64,000 bases of DNA from positions 21,121 to 85,120 of the forward strand of contig QKCN01000084.1 of NCBI GenBank assembly GCA_003245675.1, given 5' to 3'. Position numbers and translations under genes: made by a program. The notes under the pieces were generated by a model, which had not been told where the DNA came from, did no database searches, and saw only the letters and a list, made by a program, of their open reading frames with translations. This document shows positions 1-10,827 of this stretch, piece by piece. Every line of letters begins with the position of its first letter. The first letter of the stretch is position 1. Origin of the DNA: Bacteriovoracaceae bacterium (GTDB taxonomy: Bacteria; Bdellovibrionota; Bacteriovoracia; Bacteriovoracales; Bacteriovoracaceae).

Positions 1-282
1 CACTTCTTTAGCCTTACCAAGGCCAAATCCGATGCGTCCTTTTTTATCTCCGGCAACAATAAGAGCTGCAAAAGAGAAACGACGTCCACCCTTAACAACC
101 TTTGCTACACGGTTAATTGCAACAACTCTTTCTTCAAGCTCTACAAGAGGAGCGTCTGCCTTAGGGGCACGAGCACCACCGGCTTTGCGAGGAGCTTTCT
201 TCTTAGAACTTTTATCAGAAGCTTCTTTATTGTCTTCAGCTTGAGCTACAACTACTTCTTCATTTTTTGTTTCTTCACTCAT
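1..282 (-). CDS. rpsE: 30S ribosomal protein S5, N-terminal part (truncated by window edge)
   Basis: Minus-strand translation from ATG at 282: [14 protein letters not shown]...[49 protein letters not shown]; follows rplR. Confidence 0.95.
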   Translation of the reverse strand, partial: MSEETKNEEVVVAQAEDNKEASDKSSKKKAPRKAGGARAPKADAPLVELEERVVAINRVAKVVKGGRRFSFAALIVAGDKKGRIGFGLGKAKEV

Positions 283-299
283 TTCAACCCTACCTATTA

Positions 300-674
300 T
301 TAAACCTGAATTCCGCCAGCACGAATGCTATCAGCAACTGTCGCCATTACCGCAGCATAAATGTTTCCATTGCGATCAAAAACCGCAGTTGTAACATTAC
401 GCTCTTTCAACTTGCTAGCAACCGCTGCACCAACTTTTTCTGCGGCAGCTTTATTGTTGCCTTCTGCCACTTTATTCTTTCCAAAAGTTTGAACAGAAAA
501 TAGGGTTTTATTAGCAGCATCGTCGATAACTTGCACCTGAAGACATTTATTTGTTTTAATAGCGCAAATACGAGGTCTTTCTGCAGTCCCTACAATCTTA
601 CTACGGATAGTAAGTTTTCTTCTATCTTGTTTTCTTCTTCTTTCATTAAGAACTTTTCCAAATATCTTTCTCAT
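300..674 (-). CDS. rplR: 50S ribosomal protein L18
   Basis: ORF protein and spc operon position. Confidence 0.97.
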   Translation of the reverse strand: MRKIFGKVLNERRRKQDRRKLTIRSKIVGTAERPRICAIKTNKCLQVQVIDDAANKTLFSVQTFGKNKVAEGNNKAAAEKVGAAVASKLKERNVTTAVFDRNGNIYAAVMATVADSIRAGGIQV

Positions 675-687
675 AACAGCCTACCTA

Positions 688-1227
688 CTATTTACCTGTC
701 TTACCAGCTTTACGAATAATAACTTCATCAGAGTATTTAACACCTTTACCCTTGTAGGGCTCTGGTGGTCTGAAGCTACGTACTTTTGCAGCAACAAATC
801 CAACGAGTTCTTTATTACAGCCAGAAAGCTCAATTTTATTTTGCTGAACCTTTGCAGAAATTCCTTCTGGCAGAGGGTACTCAATAGGATGAGAGTAACC
901 AAGATTCAAAACAAGATTATTACCACTTACTTGTGCTTTATAACCAACACCATTAAGTTCAAGTGTGCGAGTAAAGCCATCAGTTACACCAGTTACCATG
1001 TTATTCAACAAAGTTCTAGCCATCCCCCACAATCCACGATTTTTCAATGAATCATCACAAGGAGTAACAATCAATGCTTTCTCTTCTTTTTTAATTTCTA
1101 CACCCTGACAAAAAGTATATTCCAATTGTCCTTTAGGTCCCTTTACAGAAACGTTTAGCCCATTAACTTGAACATCTACTTTCTCAGGAATTTGAACGGG
1201 TTTCTTTCCAATACGAGACATAATCAA
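688..1227 (-). CDS. rplF: 50S ribosomal protein L6 (start probably at 1221, MSRIGKKP)
   Basis: MSRIGKKPVQIPEKV...; synteny. Confidence 0.97.
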   Translation of the reverse strand: MIMSRIGKKPVQIPEKVDVQVNGLNVSVKGPKGQLEYTFCQGVEIKKEEKALIVTPCDDSLKNRGLWGMARTLLNNMVTGVTDGFTRTLELNGVGYKAQVSGNNLVLNLGYSHPIEYPLPEGISAKVQQNKIELSGCNKELVGFVAAKVRSFRPPEPYKGKGVKYSDEVIIRKAGKTGK

Positions 1228-1230
1228 CTC

Positions 1231-1614
1231 CTACCAAATGTTACAAAGAATTTCTCCTCCAACCTTGAATTCTTTCGCCTTACGAGAGGAAAGGACTCCT
1301 TTGGAGGTAGAGATAACGGAAATACCCAAACCTGAAATAACTTTAGGTAATTCGCCATAGCCTTTATAAACGCGCAAACCAGGAGTTGAAACTCTCTTTA
1401 AACCTTGGATCGCACCTTCTTTCAAAGCAATTTTAATATTAATATTAGAAGGACTTTTTGCCACAATTTTGAAAGAACGGATATAACCTTCATCTTTCAA
1501 TACACGACAAATATTCGCCTTAATCTTACTTGCGGGAATCTCCACTTTATCGTGGCCTGCCATAATGGCATTTCTAATTCTCGTCAAAAAATCTGCAATA
1601 GGATCAGTCATCAT
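1231..1614 (-). CDS. rpsH: 30S ribosomal protein S8
   Basis: MTDPIADFLTRIRNA...; synteny. Confidence 0.97.
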   Translation of the reverse strand: MMTDPIADFLTRIRNAIMAGHDKVEIPASKIKANICRVLKDEGYIRSFKIVAKSPSNINIKIALKEGAIQGLKRVSTPGLRVYKGYGELPKVISGLGISVISTSKGVLSSRKAKEFKVGGEILCNIW

Positions 1615-1639
1615 AATAAACTCCCAAACTCAACAAATA

Positions 1640-1945
1640 CTACCAACTAGCCTTGGTAACACCGGGTAAATACCCTTTCAACGCCAACTCTCTAAATTTG
1701 ATTCTAGAAAGACCAAATTTTCTATACACTCCTCTCGCTCGACCTGTCAGTACGCAACGAACAACTTGACGACAAGGAACAGAATTACGAGGAAGCTTTT
1801 GAAGTTTAGTTCGAGCCTCGTCTCTTTCTTCATCTGAGAGATTCATATCAATTGCTTTTTTCTTTAGATCTGCTCTTTTTGTATTATACTTTTGAGCAAG
1901 TCTTTTTCTTTTTTCATTTCTTTGCATTACACTAATTTTAGCCAT
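1640..1945 (-). CDS. rpsN: 30S ribosomal protein S14 (long form lacking zinc-finger CxxC)
   Basis: C-terminal [34 protein letters not shown]; synteny. Confidence 0.96.
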   Translation of the reverse strand: MAKISVMQRNEKRKRLAQKYNTKRADLKKKAIDMNLSDEERDEARTKLQKLPRNSVPCRQVVRCVLTGRARGVYRKFGLSRIKFRELALKGYLPGVTKASW

Positions 1946-1973
1946 AAATCACCTTCTCTATTTAACTAATCAA

Positions 1974-2516
1974 TTACTTTTCTCTGAAAGGCATACCCAA
2001 AAGTTTCAACAACTCTCTACCTTCCTCATTCGTTTTTGCCGTAGTTACGAAAGTAATTCCCATACCACGAACTTTGTCAATTTTGTCATAGTTGATTTCA
2101 GGGAAGATGATCTGCTCTTTAATGCCCATAGTGTAATTTCCACGACCATCGAAACCTTTAGGACTTACGCCCTTGAAGTCACGAACACGAGGCAATGTAA
2201 AATTAATGAGACGATCAATGAACTCATACATTCTATTTCCACGAAGTGTTACGCAAGCGCCAAGTGCCTGTCCTTCACGAAGTTTAAAAGATGCGATTGA
2301 GTTACGTGCTCTGGCAATAACAGGTTTTTGACCTGTGATAGCAGCCAAATCAGCAGCAATACTCTCTACAACTTTTCCATCCTGAACACAGTCACGAGTA
2401 ACACAGTTTACTACAAGCTTTTCAAGCTTCGGTACTTGCATCACATTCTTATAGGAAAACTTCTCCTTCAACTGAGACTTTACTTCCTTTTCATATTTTT
2501 CTTTAGCTAGTGACAT
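1974..2516 (-). CDS. rplE: 50S ribosomal protein L5
   Basis: ORF protein; synteny. Confidence 0.97.
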   Translation of the reverse strand: MSLAKEKYEKEVKSQLKEKFSYKNVMQVPKLEKLVVNCVTRDCVQDGKVVESIAADLAAITGQKPVIARARNSIASFKLREGQALGACVTLRGNRMYEFIDRLINFTLPRVRDFKGVSPKGFDGRGNYTMGIKEQIIFPEINYDKIDKVRGMGITFVTTAKTNEEGRELLKLLGMPFREK

Positions 2517-2539
2517 AACAACCTCTATTTACAATCTAA

Positions 2540-2851
2540 TTAAGATAAAACGCTTCCACATTTCACTGCGACACGAACATTTTTTCCGTCACGCTTTTCA
2601 ATTTTTACTCTAGTAGCTCCGCCAGTCTTAGGACTAACAATCGCAATATTACTAATGTTAAGTGGTGATTCTACATCAACAATTCCACCATTAGGATTTT
2701 GCTGAGTAGGACGCAATGCCTTCTTAACCTTATTTACGCCTTCAACTACAACTTTATTGTTTTTGCGATCAATTTTAAGAAGTTTCCCTTTACGGCCCTT
2801 ATCTTTTCCTGCAATCACAATTACTTCATCATTAAGTTTTAACTTTTCCAT
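2540..2851 (-). CDS. rplX: 50S ribosomal protein L24
   Basis: KOW-type motif VIVIAGKDKGRKGKLL; synteny. Confidence 0.97.
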   Translation of the reverse strand: MEKLKLNDEVIVIAGKDKGRKGKLLKIDRKNNKVVVEGVNKVKKALRPTQQNPNGGIVDVESPLNISNIAIVSPKTGGATRVKIEKRDGKNVRVAVKCGSVLS

Positions 2852-2866
2852 AACAACACCTAACCC

Positions 2867-3235
2867 TTAAAGAACTTCTGGCGCCAAAGAACAAATCTTG
2901 GTGAAGTTTTTATTTCTCAGCTCTCTAGCTACTGGTCCAAAAATACGTGTTCCAATAGGCTCCATAGAGTTGGAAAGTAAAACCACGCTATTTTCGTCAA
3001 AGTTGATGTAAGTTCCATCTTCTCTGCGAACAGGAAATTTTGTTCTTACGATAACAGCTTTTTTAACATCACCTTTTTTAACTTTTCCACCAGGAATTGC
3101 TTCTTTGATAGCAACAACGATGATATCGCCCAAAAGAGCACTCATACGCTTAGAACCACCAAGAACTTTCACACACTGAACTTTTCTCGCTCCAGAATTA
3201 TCAGCAACAGTTAAATTAGTCTCCATCTGAATCAT
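2867..3235 (-). CDS. rplN: 50S ribosomal protein L14
   Basis: [28 protein letters not shown]; synteny. Confidence 0.97.
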   Translation of the reverse strand: MIQMETNLTVADNSGARKVQCVKVLGGSKRMSALLGDIIVVAIKEAIPGGKVKKGDVKKAVIVRTKFPVRREDGTYINFDENSVVLLSNSMEPIGTRIFGPVARELRNKNFTKICSLAPEVL

Positions 3236-3261
3236 GGTAAACCCCGCTTCCGCTCAATCAA

Positions 3262-3519
3262 TTAATTATTTTCAATAGACAAAAGCGCCCAGCGCTTAAG
3301 TCTTGATAATGGTTTGGACTCGATAATCGTTACACGATCTCCAATCTTAGCCGTATTATTCTCATCATGTGCGTGGTATTTTTTGCGGCTAGATACGTAC
3401 TTCTCATACAAAGAATGCTTATATCTTCTCACCACATTCACAACAATAGTCTTATCAGACTTGTTGCTTACCACTGTCCCACTTAACTTCCTCTTTGATT
3501 TTTTTTGGCTCTCGCTCAT
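3262..3519 (-). CDS. rpsQ: 30S ribosomal protein S17
   Basis: GTVVSNKSDKTIVVNVVRRYKH; synteny. Confidence 0.96.
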   Translation of the reverse strand: MSESQKKSKRKLSGTVVSNKSDKTIVVNVVRRYKHSLYEKYVSSRKKYHAHDENNTAKIGDRVTIIESKPLSRLKRWALLSIENN

Positions 3520-3556
3520 ACCGCACTCACTTTGTTCTCAGCAAAACGCTAAACTA

Positions 3557-3757
3557 TTATTTTCTGTTCTTTTCACTTAATACTGTAAGAAGACGTGCAA
3601 TATCTTTCTTATTCTCCGTCAACTTGTGAGTTTCCTTTAAAGTAGTAGTCACTTTAGTCATACGGAGATCATGAGTAGAAAGTCTCAACTCATTGATCTT
3701 TGCACGAATGGCGTTTTCATCCATATCACGAACTTCATTCATCTTTAGCATATTCAA
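3557..3757 (-). CDS. rpmC: 50S ribosomal protein L29
   Basis: Size and position between rplP and rpsQ; IARLLTVLSEKNRK C-terminus. Confidence 0.9.
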   Translation of the reverse strand: MNMLKMNEVRDMDENAIRAKINELRLSTHDLRMTKVTTTLKETHKLTENKKDIARLLTVLSEKNRK

Positions 3758-3814
3758 CCTCTATATATTAAAAACAGCCTTATATAAACTTACACTACTC
3801 GAAAGTCCAGACTA

Positions 3815-4225
3815 TTATTGTTCCTTTGAAATAATTTTAGTCTTCATAGGTAGTTTATATTTAGCCAAACGAAGGGCGCTTAAACATACATCTTTTGTAA
3901 GACCACCAATTTCAAACATAATACGGCCAGGCTTCACAACAGCAACCCATTGCTCTGGAGAACCTTTCCCTTTACCCATACGAACCTCTGCAGGCTTCTT
4001 AGTTAGGGGCTTATCAGGAAAAACCTTAACCCAAACACGTCCACCCCTCTTGGATTCACGAGAAATCGCAATACGGGCCGCTTCGATTTGACGGTTAGTA
4101 ACAAATCCGCACTCAAGAGCTTGAAGACCATACTCGCCAAAAGTCAATGTATTCCCACGACTTGCAGCTCCAGTCATTCTTCCCTTAAATACTTTTCTCC
4201 ACTTTACTCTTTTGGGACTCAACAT
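3815..4225 (-). CDS. rplP: 50S ribosomal protein L16
   Basis: [25 protein letters not shown]; synteny. Confidence 0.97.
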   Translation of the reverse strand: MLSPKRVKWRKVFKGRMTGAASRGNTLTFGEYGLQALECGFVTNRQIEAARIAISRESKRGGRVWVKVFPDKPLTKKPAEVRMGKGKGSPEQWVAVVKPGRIMFEIGGLTKDVCLSALRLAKYKLPMKTKIISKEQ

Positions 4226-4248
4226 AAGAACCTCTATCTAAAAAAAAA

Positions 4249-4881
4249 TTATTTATAAATCTCGCCTTTATAAACCCAAACTTTAACACCAATCTTACCG
4301 AAAGTTGTCATAGCCTCAGCTGTAGCGTAGTCAATATCTGCACGAAGAGTATGGAGAGGAACTTTACGCTCTGCATATCCTTCAGTTCTTGCCATATCAG
4401 CTCCACCAAGACGACCAGAACACTTGACTTTCATTCCTTTAACTCCAGAACGGAAAGCCGATGCCATCACTTTTTTCATCGCACGACGGAAAGCCACACG
4501 TTTTTCAAGTTGTTGAGCAATATTTTCTGCAATAAGCTTTGCTTCAGCATCAGGTCTCTTCACTTCTGCAATATTAAAAAGAACTGTTCCATCAACCATT
4601 TTATTAAGGTCAAGACGGATTTTATCGATCCCTGCACCTTTTTTACCAATGGCAACACCAGGCTTAGCAGTATGGACAACGACTTTTACCTGATCACTTG
4701 TACGAACAATATCAATCTTTGCAACTGAAGCACTTTTCAATTCTCTTTCGATGTATTCACGAACTCGAAGATCTTGTTGCAAAATAGTTGCATAGTTGTC
4801 TTTAACATACCAATTAGAAGACCAACCCTTGATGTAACCTAATCTAAAACCGTGGGGATGTACTTTTTGTCCCATTGTCAA
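4249..4881 (-). CDS. rpsC: 30S ribosomal protein S3
   Basis: MGQKVHPHGFRLGYIKGWSSNWY; synteny. Confidence 0.98.
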   Translation of the reverse strand: MTMGQKVHPHGFRLGYIKGWSSNWYVKDNYATILQQDLRVREYIERELKSASVAKIDIVRTSDQVKVVVHTAKPGVAIGKKGAGIDKIRLDLNKMVDGTVLFNIAEVKRPDAEAKLIAENIAQQLEKRVAFRRAMKKVMASAFRSGVKGMKVKCSGRLGGADMARTEGYAERKVPLHTLRADIDYATAEAMTTFGKIGVKVWVYKGEIYK

Positions 4882-4886
4882 CCACC

Positions 4887-5222
4887 TTATTTTTCTTTCA
4901 ACTCAATTGTGACTTTACTTGTACGCTTGCGAATTCTAAAAGCGCGCCCCTGAGCTCTTGGCATAATTCTCTTAAGAGTTGGGCCTTCATCTGTAAAGAT
5001 GCGGCTCACAACCAAATTATCCAAGTCGTATTTTTCTGCTTCAGAAGCAATTGCCAAACCACTATTAATTAGCTTGGATAGTACAATCGCAATTTCTCTT
5101 TTTTCACAAAAACGTAAAAGATTCAACGCATCCTCGGCTCTTTTATTGCGGATCAAGTCACAGACCTGACGCACTTTGCGAGGAGCGATGCCAACATTGT
5201 TATTTTTCACTAAAATCGCCAT
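4887..5222 (-). CDS. rplV: 50S ribosomal protein L22
   Basis: APRKVRQVCDLIRNKRAEDALNLL; synteny. Confidence 0.97.
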   Translation of the reverse strand: MAILVKNNNVGIAPRKVRQVCDLIRNKRAEDALNLLRFCEKREIAIVLSKLINSGLAIASEAEKYDLDNLVVSRIFTDEGPTLKRIMPRAQGRAFRIRKRTSKVTIELKEK

Positions 5223-5239
5223 ATCACACCTACCAGCTT

Positions 5240-5524
5240 TTATCTCTTGCTCTTCTTATCAGCGCCGTGACCATAAAAAGTTCTGGTCAAAGCAAACTCA
5301 CCAAACTTATGTCCAACCATATTATCTGTAATATAAATTGGAATAAACTTCTTGCCGTTATGCACAGCAAAGGTAAGTCCGATAAACTCAGGAACAATCA
5401 TCGATCTTCTTGACCAAGTTTTAATAACCTTAGAAGAAGCGTTCTTGTCACCAGCAAGAGCTTGAGCTTTTTTCATCAAATAATCATCTACAAAAGGACC
5501 TTTCTTAATAGAACGTGCCATCAC
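5240..5524 (-). CDS. rpsS: 30S ribosomal protein S19
   Basis: [17 protein letters not shown]; synteny. Confidence 0.97.
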   Translation of the reverse strand: MMARSIKKGPFVDDYLMKKAQALAGDKNASSKVIKTWSRRSMIVPEFIGLTFAVHNGKKFIPIYITDNMVGHKFGEFALTRTFYGHGADKKSKR

Positions 5525-5534
5525 TAGCTCCTAA

Positions 5535-6353
5535 TTACTTTCTTCTCTTAACAATAAAACAATCAGTTCTCTTATTTCTACGAGTCTTATAACCTCTGGT
5601 AGGTTTACCCCATGGAGTCACAGGATGACGACCACCAGATGTACGACCTTCACCACCACCAAGTGGGTGATCCACTGGGTTCATAGCAACACCACGAACC
5701 GATGGACGAATACCACGATGACGATTTTTACCAGCCTTACCAATCACAAGATTTTCGTGCTCAAGATTACCAACTTGACCAATAGTTGCTCTACAAACTG
5801 CTTTAACTTTTCTCAACTCTCCAGATGGAAGACGAAGAAGAGCATAATCACCTTCTTTCGCCATAAGCTGAGCATAACTTCCAGCTGAACGAGCTAATTG
5901 TCCACCCGCTTTAGGGTGAAGTTCAACATTGTGAACAAGCTGACCAACAGGAATGTCTTTCAACAATTTAGAGTTTCCAACTTTAATATCTGCATTTTCA
6001 GAAGCAACAACAGTGTCACCAACTTGCAAGCCGTGTGGAGCAAGAATGTATTTCTTTTCTCCGTCTAGGTAGCAAAGAAGTGCAATGTTACATGTTCTAT
6101 TGGGATCATACTCAATAGATTTAACAACAGCAGGTACTTCCAACTTATTACGTTTGAAATCAATAATACGATATTTTTGCTTTGCCCCACCACCTTGATG
6201 TCTAGTAGTGATGCGCCCGTCATTATTTCTTCCCGCATTCTTTTTCTTAGGGGCCAACAAAGACTTTTCTGGCTTAACACGACAAGTCTCTCCAGAGACA
6301 TTTGTCATTTGTCTTACCGCAGGTGATGTTGGCTTAAATTTTCTAATACTCAT
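5535..6353 (-). CDS. rplB: 50S ribosomal protein L2
   Basis: [39 protein letters not shown]. Confidence 0.98.
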   Translation of the reverse strand: MSIRKFKPTSPAVRQMTNVSGETCRVKPEKSLLAPKKKNAGRNNDGRITTRHQGGGAKQKYRIIDFKRNKLEVPAVVKSIEYDPNRTCNIALLCYLDGEKKYILAPHGLQVGDTVVASENADIKVGNSKLLKDIPVGQLVHNVELHPKAGGQLARSAGSYAQLMAKEGDYALLRLPSGELRKVKAVCRATIGQVGNLEHENLVIGKAGKNRHRGIRPSVRGVAMNPVDHPLGGGEGRTSGGRHPVTPWGKPTRGYKTRRNKRTDCFIVKRRK

Positions 6354-6376
6354 AACGCCCTCGATTCAACTTCTAA

Positions 6377-6667
6377 CTATAAACCTTTATAAAACTCAAT
6401 CTTCTGACCTTGCTCAGTTTGAACATAAGCCTTCTTCACTGCTGGAGTCTTTTTGGTATTACGACCAATACGCTTCATTTTCCCAGGAGTAACACTTGTC
6501 CAAACTTTTGCAACTTTAACATCAAAAAGAGTCTCAACTGCTTCTCTGATTTGATGCTTAGTCGCTCTCGTATCAACAACAAAACCATAACGATTATGTG
6601 TTTCTGTTTCTTGAGTAGACTTTTCTGTCAAAAGAGGTTTTTTGATGATTCTTTCAATAGTCAACAT
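6377..6667 (-). CDS. rplW: 50S ribosomal protein L23
   Basis: IIKKPLLTEKSTQ...; synteny. Confidence 0.97.
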   Translation of the reverse strand: MLTIERIIKKPLLTEKSTQETETHNRYGFVVDTRATKHQIREAVETLFDVKVAKVWTSVTPGKMKRIGRNTKKTPAVKKAYVQTEQGQKIEFYKGL

Positions 6668-6668
6668 A

Positions 6669-7298
6669 CTACACCAACCTTTTCAACAATGTTTCCAAAG
6701 CTGCTTTTTCGATAACAAGGTTTTCGAATTTTACTGCTTCATACACACTAAATCCCTCAACACCCATTGCTTTAGCGCGAGCGATATTCTTTGTTGCTCT
6801 AATAACAAGAGCATTTTTGTCTTCAGCAACAAGCAAAGCTGGCAAAAGATTTTTTCCGCTCAACGCATTGAACATCTCTTTTGTTTTCCCTGTTGTTTCA
6901 AATTTTTCAACAACAGTTAATTTTCCACTTTGAAGCTTGTCTGCAATGATAGCTTGGATAGCTTTTTTCATTACAGTTTTGTTTACTTTTTGTTCATAGT
7001 TTCTAGGCTTTGGTCCGTGTGCGCGTCCACCGCCAACCATAAGAGCTGAACGATTAGAACCTTGACGAGCATTACCAGTACCTTTTTGTTTGAAAGGCTT
7101 CTTTCCGCCGCCACTCACTTCAGACTTTGTCTTTGTACAAGCATTACCTTGACGACGACCAGCTAAAGTAGCTTTAACAACTTGATGAACAACAGGAACA
7201 TTAATTTCCTCAGCGCCTAAGCGAATATCGGTGTTCAGAGTTCCACTTTTTTCGAATTTTGAATTTAATACAGCTATTTCACTCATTATCCACCCCAC
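6669..7298 (-). CDS. rplD: 50S ribosomal protein L4
   Basis: GGGKKPFKQKGTGNARQGSNRSALMVGGGRAHGPKPR. Confidence 0.97.
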   Translation of the reverse strand: MGWIMSEIAVLNSKFEKSGTLNTDIRLGAEEINVPVVHQVVKATLAGRRQGNACTKTKSEVSGGGKKPFKQKGTGNARQGSNRSALMVGGGRAHGPKPRNYEQKVNKTVMKKAIQAIIADKLQSGKLTVVEKFETTGKTKEMFNALSGKNLLPALLVAEDKNALVIRATKNIARAKAMGVEGFSVYEAVKFENLVIEKAALETLLKRLV

Positions 7299-7301
7299 TC
7301 A

Positions 7302-7997
7302 CTATTGAGCTTTTTTGATTGCCGTAGAAATTCTAAGGAAACCATTTTTAGCTCCAGGAACAGAACCTTTGATAAGCATATAGCCATCTTTAAGATTTAA
7401 TTCCACGACTTTAAGATTTTGAACTGTAGTTTTTTCCATTCCCATATGACCAGGCATTTTCTTTTCAGCAAAAACGCGTGCAGGAGTTGCACGGTTACCG
7501 ATAGAACCAGGTCTTCTATGGAAGTGTGAACCATGTGCAGCAGGTCCACCACGGAAGTTAAACTTCTTCATAACACCTTGGAAGCCTTTACCTTTAGAGA
7601 TACCTGTGATGTCTACAATTGTATCTTTATTAAAAAGGTCTAAGGAAACTTCTTTACCAAGATTTTCAGAAGAAATAGCTTCGGCGACTTTAACCTCAGA
7701 AAGACGGACGAGACTTTTTTCAATGCTTGCTTTAGCCAAGTGACCTTGCATTGGCTTATTTACCAATTTAGGTCTCTTTTCATAGTAAGCTACTTGATAA
7801 GCTTCATAGCCATCTTTGTCTTGAGTTTTTACCTGTGCAATGTAGTTAGAAATAAGCTTAACGACTGTTACAGGAACTTGGTTGCCTTCATTATCGAAGA
7901 TCCTTGTCATTCCGGCTTTTACGCCAAAGAATGAAGGAAGAGCAACAGCGCCATTGGCGTCAGCTTGAACTTGATTTTCAGATGTGTTCTCTGCCAT
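7302..7997 (-). CDS. rplC: 50S ribosomal protein L3 with N-terminal extension
   Basis: GISKGKGFQGVMKKFNFRGGPAAHGSHFHRRPGSIGNRATPARVFAEKKMPGHMG. Confidence 0.97.
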   Translation of the reverse strand: MAENTSENQVQADANGAVALPSFFGVKAGMTRIFDNEGNQVPVTVVKLISNYIAQVKTQDKDGYEAYQVAYYEKRPKLVNKPMQGHLAKASIEKSLVRLSEVKVAEAISSENLGKEVSLDLFNKDTIVDITGISKGKGFQGVMKKFNFRGGPAAHGSHFHRRPGSIGNRATPARVFAEKKMPGHMGMEKTTVQNLKVVELNLKDGYMLIKGSVPGAKNGFLRISTAIKKAQ

Positions 7998-8071
7998 TTT
8001 TCCTCCACAGCATCACCCCAAAATGAGGATGCATACATGGTTAATATTGAATGTAAAGTTTTGCAACTATA

Positions 8072-8386
8072 CTAGTACTTAATTTCGATGTCAACACCAA
8101 CAGACAAATCTAGCTTCATCAAGCTATCAATTGTTTGTTGAGTAGGATCAATAATGTCAACAAGACGCTTGTGAGTTCTCATTTCGAATTGCTCACGAGA
8201 AGTCTTATAAACGTGGGGTGAACGAATCACTGTGAAACGATTGATCTCTGTAGGCATAGGGATTGGACCAGCAACTCTGGCGCCAGTATTCCTAGCTGTT
8301 TGAACGATCTCGAGGACGGACTTGTCCAAAATTTGATAATCATACGCACGCAACTTGATTCTTAACCTATTAGTTTTCATTAACAC
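8072..8386 (-). CDS. rpsJ: 30S ribosomal protein S10
   Basis: [14 protein letters not shown]...[35 protein letters not shown]. Confidence 0.98.
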   Translation of the reverse strand: MLMKTNRLRIKLRAYDYQILDKSVLEIVQTARNTGARVAGPIPMPTEINRFTVIRSPHVYKTSREQFEMRTHKRLVDIIDPTQQTIDSLMKLDLSVGVDIEIKY

Positions 8387-8503
8387 TCCACTTCAACATG
8401 AAATTTCAAATTATCTGTTATTACGGCCCAACTTTGGCTTTGGCAACCCTTTTTTTCAACTTTTTAATTGACTATTTTACTTTTTTCACATTTTTTTGCT
8501 TTT

Positions 8504-10597
8504 TTAGAGAAAAATCCCTCTTTTTTCCAAAACGGCCTTCATTAAATTGCCATCCATGAGCTCATAATGTGAAAAACTCATCGTAAAATTGGCCCTTCCT
8601 TGAGTCCGTGAGCGCAAATCGGTGCTGTAACCAAACATAGAGGCCAAAGGCACTTCTGCTTTTACAATTTCTTTTGCTGCTTTAGGCTCAATATTTAAAA
8701 TACGACCACGTTTACTATTAATATCAGCAATAACATCGCCAGTGAAATCAGAAGGCGTCAAAACCTCTAATTCCATGAAGGGCTCCATAAGACCCACTCC
8801 AGCTTTGGTACATGCTTCACGGAATGCCATAGAAGCAGCAATTGCATACGCTACTTCATCTCCTTCCATATCATTCAATTCGACATTATCAATTTTGACT
8901 TTTAGACCAAGAAATGGATATCCGGCAACAGCTCCGCCAGGTATTGTATCACGAATACTTTTTTCAATCGCATGGTAAATTTCGTCATGTGCCTTTGTTC
9001 GTTTAAAAGAAAATTCAATTGGAATATGCACCTGTTCACTTTTTTCGTGTTGTGGTTCAACAGAAAGAGAGCACTGACCAAATGAAACTTTCTCACCTAG
9101 TTCACGACGGTATGTGTTTTCAGCACTGCCTACAGACTTAACTGTTTCACGATAAGAAACTTGCGGCTTACCAACATTGACTCCCACTTTAAAATCACGC
9201 AACAAACGATCTGCAATGATTTCTAAATGCAATTCGCCCATACCATAAATTAATAACTGTCCCGTTTCTTTATTGTTGAGATAATTAAAAGAAGGATCTT
9301 CCAATTTTAATATATCCAATGCGGCAACAAGCTTTTCTTCATCGGCTGAAGTTTTTGCTTCAATCGCAATAGAGATCACTGTTTCCGGAAACTCCATTAA
9401 ATCAAAAATAATTCGACGATGCTCAATGCACAGAGTTTCACCGGTAATCGTTTCCTTGAGTCCTGCAAACGCAACGATATCTCCAGCGTGTGCTTCTTCT
9501 AGTTCAACTCTTTTATTCGCATGCATTTGTAAAATTTTTTGCACACGTTCTTTCTTCTGTTTAATTGGGTTGTAAACATTTTGTCCCGTTTTTACAACGC
9601 CTGAATAAATACGAAAATAAGTCAATGTCCCAACAAAAGGATCGCGCTGAATTTTAAAAGCTAAGCCACTAAACGCATCTTCAGGATCTGGATTCCGTGA
9701 AATTATTTTTTCAAAATCTTTTGCATCATGTCCCTTAATTTCGCCCCTATCTAAAGGCGAAGGAAGGTATGCATTAACAGCATCAAGTAGTGGCTGAACG
9801 CCTTTATTCTTAAAGGCTGAGCCGCACATCACGGGAATAAAAGCGTGATCAATCACGGCCGTGCGAATGGCATTTGCAAGATGTTCTTCAGAAATGCTTT
9901 CTCCTGCAAGATAAAGTTCAGCCAGTGCATCATCAAAATCAGCAAGCACAGAGATAAGTTCTTCACGGTGCATTTCTGCTTCATCAACAAGATCTTCAGG
10001 AATTTCTTTTTCTAAAACAGTGGCACCTTGGTCACCTTCAGAAAAGAAAAGCGCCTTGCTTTTCACTAGATCAATGACTCCTTGAAATGCATCTTCCTTT
10101 CCTATTGGAATTTGAATTGCAGCAGCAGTTTTACCGAGCTTAGTTTTGATCTCTTCTACAACTTCAAAAAAGTCAGCACCAACACGGTCCATCTTGTTAA
10201 TAAAAGCAATGCGAGGAACCTTGTATTTATCTGCCTGATGCCAAACTGTCTCTGACTGAGGCTCTACCCCTCCTACAGCACAAAACACGCCTACAGCGCC
10301 ATCTAAAACGCGTAACGCCCTCTCTACTTCAATGGTAAAATCGACGTGCCCAGGAGTATCGATGATATTAATAAATTTCCCTTGCCAACAACAAGTCGTC
10401 GCAGCAGAGGTAATTGTAATTCCTCTTTCTTGTTCTTGGATCATCCAATCCATAGTGGCCGTGCCATCATGGACTTCTCCAATTTTATAATTTTTTCCTG
10501 TATAAAAAAGAATTCGTTCTGTCGTTGTGGTTTTACCGGCATCAATATGGGCCATGATTCCAATATTTCGAATATCGGCCAGATTAATTTTTTTCAT
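8504..10597 (-). CDS. fusA: Elongation factor G
   Basis: [24 protein letters not shown] GTPase motif, full-length EF-G. Confidence 0.98.
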   Translation of the reverse strand: MKKINLADIRNIGIMAHIDAGKTTTTERILFYTGKNYKIGEVHDGTATMDWMIQEQERGITITSAATTCCWQGKFINIIDTPGHVDFTIEVERALRVLDGAVGVFCAVGGVEPQSETVWHQADKYKVPRIAFINKMDRVGADFFEVVEEIKTKLGKTAAAIQIPIGKEDAFQGVIDLVKSKALFFSEGDQGATVLEKEIPEDLVDEAEMHREELISVLADFDDALAELYLAGESISEEHLANAIRTAVIDHAFIPVMCGSAFKNKGVQPLLDAVNAYLPSPLDRGEIKGHDAKDFEKIISRNPDPEDAFSGLAFKIQRDPFVGTLTYFRIYSGVVKTGQNVYNPIKQKKERVQKILQMHANKRVELEEAHAGDIVAFAGLKETITGETLCIEHRRIIFDLMEFPETVISIAIEAKTSADEEKLVAALDILKLEDPSFNYLNNKETGQLLIYGMGELHLEIIADRLLRDFKVGVNVGKPQVSYRETVKSVGSAENTYRRELGEKVSFGQCSLSVEPQHEKSEQVHIPIEFSFKRTKAHDEIYHAIEKSIRDTIPGGAVAGYPFLGLKVKIDNVELNDMEGDEVAYAIAASMAFREACTKAGVGLMEPFMELEVLTPSDFTGDVIADINSKRGRILNIEPKAAKEIVKAEVPLASMFGYSTDLRSRTQGRANFTMSFSHYELMDGNLMKAVLEKRGIFL

Positions 10598-10666
10598 GAA
10601 AAAACTTCCAATTTTTTATTTGATGGTCTTAATATTTTTTAATGGAAAATGCAGTTTTAGACAATA

Positions 10667-10762
10667 AAAAAAGGAAAGGTCTAAATGAGCTTTCCTCTTA
10701 CTTAATTTAGATGAAACAAAAAAGGAAAGGTCTAAATGAGCTTTCCGCTTACTTAGTTTAGA
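10667..10762. repeat. Two tandem ~45-bp direct repeat copies with 51-bp period (10667-10711 and 10718-10762)
   Basis: aaaaaaggaaaggtctaaatgagctttcc[t/g]cttactta[a/g]tttaga twice; two mismatches read by eye. Confidence 0.95.
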
Positions 10763-10769
10763 ACATAAT

Positions 10770-10800
10770 AAAAAACCCTCTGACTAGCAGAGGGTTTTTT
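10770..10800 (-). terminator. Intrinsic terminator-like hairpin downstream of rpsG
   Basis: aaaaaaccctct-gactagc-agagggtttttt, 12-bp stem with A/T tails (can act in either direction). Confidence 0.75.
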
Positions 10801-10827
10801 GTATCGAACAATTTCTTTAAAAGAAAA

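Noticed and set aside
32-503. Plus-strand ORFs opposite rpsE/rplR and similar ORFs opposite most other minus-strand genes
   Set aside because: Antisense to well-conserved ribosomal/RNAP genes; no recognisable protein features; products of codon bias on the coding strand.
681-902. Minus-strand ORF overlapping rplF in another frame
   Set aside because: Out-of-frame shadow of rplF.
10667-10762. Possible CRISPR array
   Set aside because: Only two repeat copies, 6-bp spacer, no cas genes.
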